From assembly GCA_041862375.1 (NCBI GenBank), contig JBGVTE010000012.1:1-10006 (forward strand): DNA of 10,006 bases. Direction: 5' to 3'. The notes below the pieces were generated by a model, which saw only the letters and a program-made list of their open reading frames with translations, was not told where the DNA came from and did no database searches. The translations under genes and the position numbers were made by a program. Below, in pieces: positions 6,724 through 10,006 of this stretch. The DNA comes from WVZL01 sp041862375. GTDB lineage: Bacteria > Acidobacteriota > Aminicenantia > Aminicenantales > Aminicenantaceae. Position 1 is the first letter of the stretch, and each line of letters opens with the position of its first letter.

Positions 6724-7992
6724 ATGCCCATCGAACAAAGAATTAGAAGTAAACTGTCAGAAATACAGAAAAAGGCAGAAAGTAATTTAAAGGATAATGT
6801 CTTGCCTTTCTGGACAAAAAATACATGGGATAATGAGTATGGAGGTTTTTTAACACGATTAGATAGGACTGGAAAATTAATCGATACTTCTGAAAAAGTT
6901 TTTATTATGCAGGTCAGAATGATTTGGAGCTTGTCTGCAGCTCATAGATTTGGAATTACAGACAAAGGATATTTAGACATAGCCCATAATGCATTTGATT
7001 ATATCATCCAAACAATGTGGGATCATGACGGGGGTGGATTTTATTTCTCTGTTACACGCGATGGGAAGCCAATAAACAAAAGAAAAAATACTGATTTTCA
7101 TGCTTATGCAATAACAGGTTTATCTGAGTATTATTGTGCTTCGCAAAAAAAAGAAGCATTAGAATGGGCAAATAAGGTATTCGATGTTCTAATAGAAAAA
7201 GCAGCTGATAGAGAATTCGGTTTTATAGAGGATTTTGATGATGGAAAATGGCCTGTATTAAACAGTGAACAGATGAATTTAGGTGATCAACAAAGTATTA
7301 AAACTATTGATATGCATACAAATATTATGGAAGGATTTATTTATTTATACAAAGCATCAAAAGACTCAAGACATTTAGAAGCATTACAAAATATATTTCA
7401 TTTAATCATCAATAAAGGCATTCACCCAGAATCTAAATGTGGAGTAACAGCCTTTGATTATAATTGGAATCCCATACCAGATGTAGATGGTAAATGGGCT
7501 ACCTCGTATGGATTAAATGTTGAATTAGCCTGGTTATTACTTGAAGCAGTTGATTTATTACAATATTCAAAAGAAGAATATAAAAGAGTTATACTAGGTA
7601 TCATCGATCATGCATTAGAGTATGGATTTGACAAAGAGAGGGGTGGGCTAGCAGCTTTTGGTCCTGTGAAAGGCCATGTATTAAAAGCAGCCGATTTTCC
7701 TGCAAATCGTCTTTTAAAAGCTTGGTGGGAACAAGCTGAAATGCTCAATGCATTAATATATGCCTATGAATGGACAAGGGAAAACAAATATTTTGATGCC
7801 TTTGTAAAATTATTTGATTGGATTTGGACGTATCAAATTGATCATGAATATGGAGGCTGGTATCAAGATGTTTATTGGGATTCGGGCAAGCCGTTAACAA
7901 CTGATAAGGGTTCGGAATGGAAGACTGCATTTCATACGAGTCGTGCATTAATGCAAGTAATACAAGTAATTAATAAAATTATTAAAGCATAA
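6724..7992 (+). CDS. N-acylglucosamine 2-epimerase/cellobiose 2-epimerase (AGE) superfamily protein
   Basis: The ATG at 6724 is preferred: AAAGGAG lies five bases upstream, whereas the ATG at 6676 has no ribosome site and coincides with the -35 candidate. The 422-residue product fits the (alpha/alpha)6-barrel family that epimerises or isomerises free sugars (GlcNAc/ManNAc, cellobiose, mannose/fructose). Typical blocks are DNEYGGF (36-42), the Arg65 block MQVRMIWSLSAAHR, DGGGFYF, WWEQAE (334-339), EYGGWYQ and WKTAFHTSR with His404. Two usual active-site positions are altered: the NTHLH-type motif reads DMHTN (196-200), and the (S/P)xGHxxE histidine is Leu264 in SYGLNVE. Glu267 is kept. Exact activity is therefore doubtful. 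There is no signal peptide, so it is cytoplasmic. Base composition is clearly more AT-rich than all neighbouring genes, suggesting acquisition. It converges on the ROK/MFS pair, so a shared sugar pathway is possible but not shown. Confidence 0.85.
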   Translation: MPIEQRIRSKLSEIQKKAESNLKDNVLPFWTKNTWDNEYGGFLTRLDRTGKLIDTSEKVFIMQVRMIWSLSAAHRFGITDKGYLDIAHNAFDYIIQTMWDHDGGGFYFSVTRDGKPINKRKNTDFHAYAITGLSEYYCASQKKEALEWANKVFDVLIEKAADREFGFIEDFDDGKWPVLNSEQMNLGDQQSIKTIDMHTNIMEGFIYLYKASKDSRHLEALQNIFHLIINKGIHPESKCGVTAFDYNWNPIPDVDGKWATSYGLNVELAWLLLEAVDLLQYSKEEYKRVILGIIDHALEYGFDKERGGLAAFGPVKGHVLKAADFPANRLLKAWWEQAEMLNALIYAYEWTRENKYFDAFVKLFDWIWTYQIDHEYGGWYQDVYWDSGKPLTTDKGSEWKTAFHTSRALMQVIQVINKIIKA

Positions 7993-8243
7993 CAATCAGC
8001 CATAAGATGGACTCCTCCTTTCAAACCAGCACAAAGCAACCATAGATGCTTTCTGGAGTATTCCATTTTCTCTCTCTCTTCTTAAAATCCTTCTTTAAAA
8101 ATTTCCGTCGCAGGATGTAAATCAACAGCTTGGATCCCTAATGGCTCAGAAATGGAATACCGAAGTCTGGCAGGTGGATAATTTGTGCCGGAATCGGAAA
8201 ACGAGAAAAAATCCACTTAATCGACTATTTTAGTATTTTGAAT
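7993..8243. other. Convergent spacer with 11-bp inverted repeat
   Basis: GTATTCCATTT (8058-8068) and AAATGGAATAC (8150-8160) are perfect 11-base inverted arms 81 bases apart. Similarity continues weakly on both sides of the arms (CTTTCTGGA versus CTTCG on the reverse complement), which suggests decayed inverted copies of one sequence. A pyrimidine run (TTTTCTCTCTCTCTTCTT) lies at 8066-8083. No intrinsic terminator is clear for either converging gene, and no frame here looks coding. Confidence 0.4.
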
Positions 8244-9098
8244 CTAACGCAATTGGGAATCATAGTGCAGAGCAGCAGCCCCTAGTATCGCTATTTGAGG
8301 CTGATCGGTTGTTTCTATGATGAGACGTTCGACAGCATGTTTATAGGGAAAAGTTTTCATTCTTTCCCGCATCGACTTTTCAAAGAAGGAAAAAGATTGA
8401 GAAATGGCGCCCCCGACTATGATGGCTTCTGGATCCAGGGCAAACATGATGATCATCATCGCCTCGCCTACATGGGTGCCGAACTGTTCGAAGATTTCTA
8501 GGGCGGTCTTATCGCCCTGCTTAGCCCTGGCGTAGACCTGCTCTCCGTTGATCCCGTATTCACCCATAAAAAACTGCCCGCCGCAGTAGTATTCCAAGAT
8601 GGATTTTTTATAGGGAATGGATCCAAACTCACCCGCGCCGCAGTTGGGGCCACAGTAAAGCCGGTCGTTAATGATAATCCCTGTTCCCAGTCCGGTGCCT
8701 ATAGTTACTCCCACAAAATTACTGTATTTTCTTCCTTTGCCAAAATGTTTTTCTCCCACCGCAAAACAATTGGCATCATTGTTGACATAAACCGGCTTAT
8801 GGAAGTGGCTTTCCAGTATCTCCTTTAAGGGGACTTTTTTCCATGAAGCAATATTCTGTACCTCATAGACAATCCCTTTTTCCACATCCACTACACTGGG
8901 CACCCCGACCCCGATACCGGCAACGCCTGGGTCGAATATTTCTTCGATCGCCTGAATGATTTCGCTGAGAATTTGTTTTTCAGATCCTTCGGCAGATATA
9001 CCGGAAGATGTGTGTTTCACAATCTTGCTTTTTTTGACTTTGCCTATACTGACCTTGGTCCCGCCCAGGTCAACGCCGATAGTTGCTTCCTTTGTCAT
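8244..9098 (-). CDS. ROK family sugar kinase (glucokinase or amino-sugar kinase type)
   Basis: The ATG at 9098 is chosen because GAGAGG stands about eight bases before it. A GTG at 9107 would add three residues and overlap the upstream stop as GTGA. The 284-residue product shows the ROK/actin-fold layout: phosphate-1 motif DLGGTK (10-15), VNNDAN with catalytic Asp108, GTGLGTG (134-140), the sugar-binding GAGEFG loop with Glu157, and adenosine-region GGAIS (229-233). It should phosphorylate a hexose or amino-sugar with ATP in the cytoplasm. The CxCGxxGCxE zinc cluster of many ROK proteins is absent; EYYCGGQFF occupies that place, as in Bacteroides-type ROK kinases. The His that normally follows GExG is Ser160. 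There is no helix-turn-helix domain, so it is a kinase and not a ROK repressor. It lies directly downstream of the MFS transporter with coupled translation. Substrate is unknown. Confidence 0.9.
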   Translation of the reverse strand: MTKEATIGVDLGGTKVSIGKVKKSKIVKHTSSGISAEGSEKQILSEIIQAIEEIFDPGVAGIGVGVPSVVDVEKGIVYEVQNIASWKKVPLKEILESHFHKPVYVNNDANCFAVGEKHFGKGRKYSNFVGVTIGTGLGTGIIINDRLYCGPNCGAGEFGSIPYKKSILEYYCGGQFFMGEYGINGEQVYARAKQGDKTALEIFEQFGTHVGEAMMIIMFALDPEAIIVGGAISQSFSFFEKSMRERMKTFPYKHAVERLIIETTDQPQIAILGAAALHYDSQLR

Positions 9099-9103
9099 GG
9101 CGA

Positions 9104-10006
9104 TCACCTCTCTGCTTTTTTCCTTCTCAGGCGAATGGTGATATTGGTGATCAGGGGCTTGGACCAGAATCCTATGCTCAAAATGTAACCAAGGGTGATA
9201 TAAAGAAACATCATACCAAAGCGCAGCCCGAATCGATCACCCAGCCAGCCAACAACCAGCGGCACCACCGCCCCGCCGATAATAGCCGTACACAAAATGC
9301 CGGAGAAAGAGCCGTGGTGTTTTTCAACGGAGTTAAGCGCCAGCGAGAAGATGATCGACCACATTACCGATGCGAAAAAACCCACAAGGGGAAATGCGTA
9401 CAGCGCCACTTGTCCCGATCCAAACAGGGCTAAAGTCAAGCTTATAAGCGCCGCACTGGCAAATCCGATCAATACCCTGCGGCTGTCGAAGAGCTTCAGA
9501 AGGATCAGGCCGAGCAAACAGCCGGCGGTCATTAATCCCCAAAAATAGGAAACGGTATCAGCACCTGTGGTTTGAGGATCAAACCCGTGGTAGGTGGCGA
9601 GAAATTTTGAAATCCAGTTGGCAACCCCCTGTTCGGAGCCAACATAGGCAAAAATACCAAGGAAATAAAGAATCACAATCTTCTTCCTGAAGAGCTCTCT
9701 ATATGTTGTCCAGGGTCCGGTACGCTCGTCTTCTTTGAGCACCACTTTTGGCAATCTAGCGGCGCCGATAATCAGGACCATAACCAGAGTAACCACGGTA
9801 AACACCCAATACAGGGATATCCAGGGGAGGTGGTCTGGAACCACCTTCGCCAAGGATTTTATCAACAAATTCACCCGGCCTGGGTAATTCTGCAGATGGA
9901 GGACAAGGTAAGTATAGACTTGTGGGCTTATAAACGAGGCCAGACCGAAAACGAGCTGGCCCAGGACGGAGTTGAAGGCGAAATGCTCTTCTCCTCCTGC
10001 CACCCT
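9104..10006 (-). CDS. MFS sugar transporter, FHS (FucP/GluP-like) type, N-terminus cut by window edge
   Basis: The frame is open to the right edge, so the start is outside the window; the GTG at 10003 is an internal codon. The visible 300 residues contain about eight hydrophobic helices, which fits the second two-thirds of a 12-helix major facilitator protein. The entry HFAFNSVLGQLVFGLASFISP recalls the fucose/glucose/galactose:H+ symporter (FHS) group, where an N-x-x-x-x-x-Q segment lines the sugar path. A basic cytoplasmic loop around ARLPKVVLKEDE links the two halves, and GWLGDRFG ends the penultimate helix. It should import a sugar across the inner membrane by proton symport. The stop TGA overlaps or nearly touches the ROK kinase start, so importer and kinase form one operon. 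Substrate cannot be assigned from this fragment. Confidence 0.85.
   Translation of the reverse strand, partial: RVAGGEEHFAFNSVLGQLVFGLASFISPQVYTYLVLHLQNYPGRVNLLIKSLAKVVPDHLPWISLYWVFTVVTLVMVLIIGAARLPKVVLKEDERTGPWTTYRELFRKKIVILYFLGIFAYVGSEQGVANWISKFLATYHGFDPQTTGADTVSYFWGLMTAGCLLGLILLKLFDSRRVLIGFASAALISLTLALFGSGQVALYAFPLVGFFASVMWSIIFSLALNSVEKHHGSFSGILCTAIIGGAVVPLVVGWLGDRFGLRFGMMFLYITLGYILSIGFWSKPLITNITIRLRRKKAER

Noticed and set aside
9083..9433. 116-residue plus-strand ORF opposite the MFS gene
   Set aside because: It runs antisense across the ROK/MFS junction, is highly polar with no domain pattern, and conflicts with two well-supported genes.

Overview
The window looks like a chromosomal stretch of a Gram-negative bacterium. 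Two predicted outer-membrane beta-barrel proteins are encoded (a FadL/OmpP1/TodX-type channel and a large CBM9-like/DUF5916 protein), and two of the four envelope genes carry clear Sec signal peptides and good Shine-Dalgarno (SD) sites. The DUF5916 type of protein, a Bacteroides-like sugar module (FHS-type MFS importer plus ROK kinase without the zinc motif), SD-led starts and sigma70-like promoters suggest a member or relative of the FCB group outside classical Bacteroidetes. That assignment is inference. No rRNA, tRNA or CRISPR array was seen.

Layout. 1-318 (+): C-terminal end of a tetratricopeptide repeat protein. 448-615 (+): probable decayed end of an IS91-like (Y2) transposase. 605-1987 (-): FadL/OmpP1-type outer-membrane protein with a leader that contains an inverted repeat. 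1988-2456: gene-poor stretch with several small palindromes, one of them a plausible terminator for the next gene. 2457-3506 (-): secreted two-domain protein of unknown function. 3507-3827: divergent intergenic region holding a 58-bp inverted structure that reads as two overlapping, face-to-face sigma70 promoters. 3828-6170 (+): CBM9-like/DUF5916 outer-membrane protein. 6171-6723: gene-poor stretch with a diverged direct repeat and a palindromic promoter candidate. 6724-7992 (+): AT-rich gene for an AGE/cellobiose-2-epimerase family protein whose usual active-site histidines are partly replaced. 7993-8243: convergent spacer. 8244-9098 (-): ROK sugar kinase. 9104-10006 (-): FHS-type MFS sugar transporter, cut by the window edge.

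How the genes work together. The right third looks like a sugar uptake and phosphorylation module: importer and kinase are translationally coupled, and an epimerase-like gene converges on them. A similar trio (MFS transporter, AGE-type epimerase, ROK kinase) makes up the core of the Bacteroides sialic-acid pathway, but nothing here fixes the substrate, and no lyase, deacetylase or glycosidase is visible. The divergent pair in the middle (secreted protein and DUF5916 barrel) shares a symmetric control region and may be co-regulated or mutually exclusive. I found no convincing novel defence or mobile system. The best leads are the symmetric divergent promoter, the epimerase with an altered active site and its foreign-looking composition, and several palindromic or repeated elements between genes.
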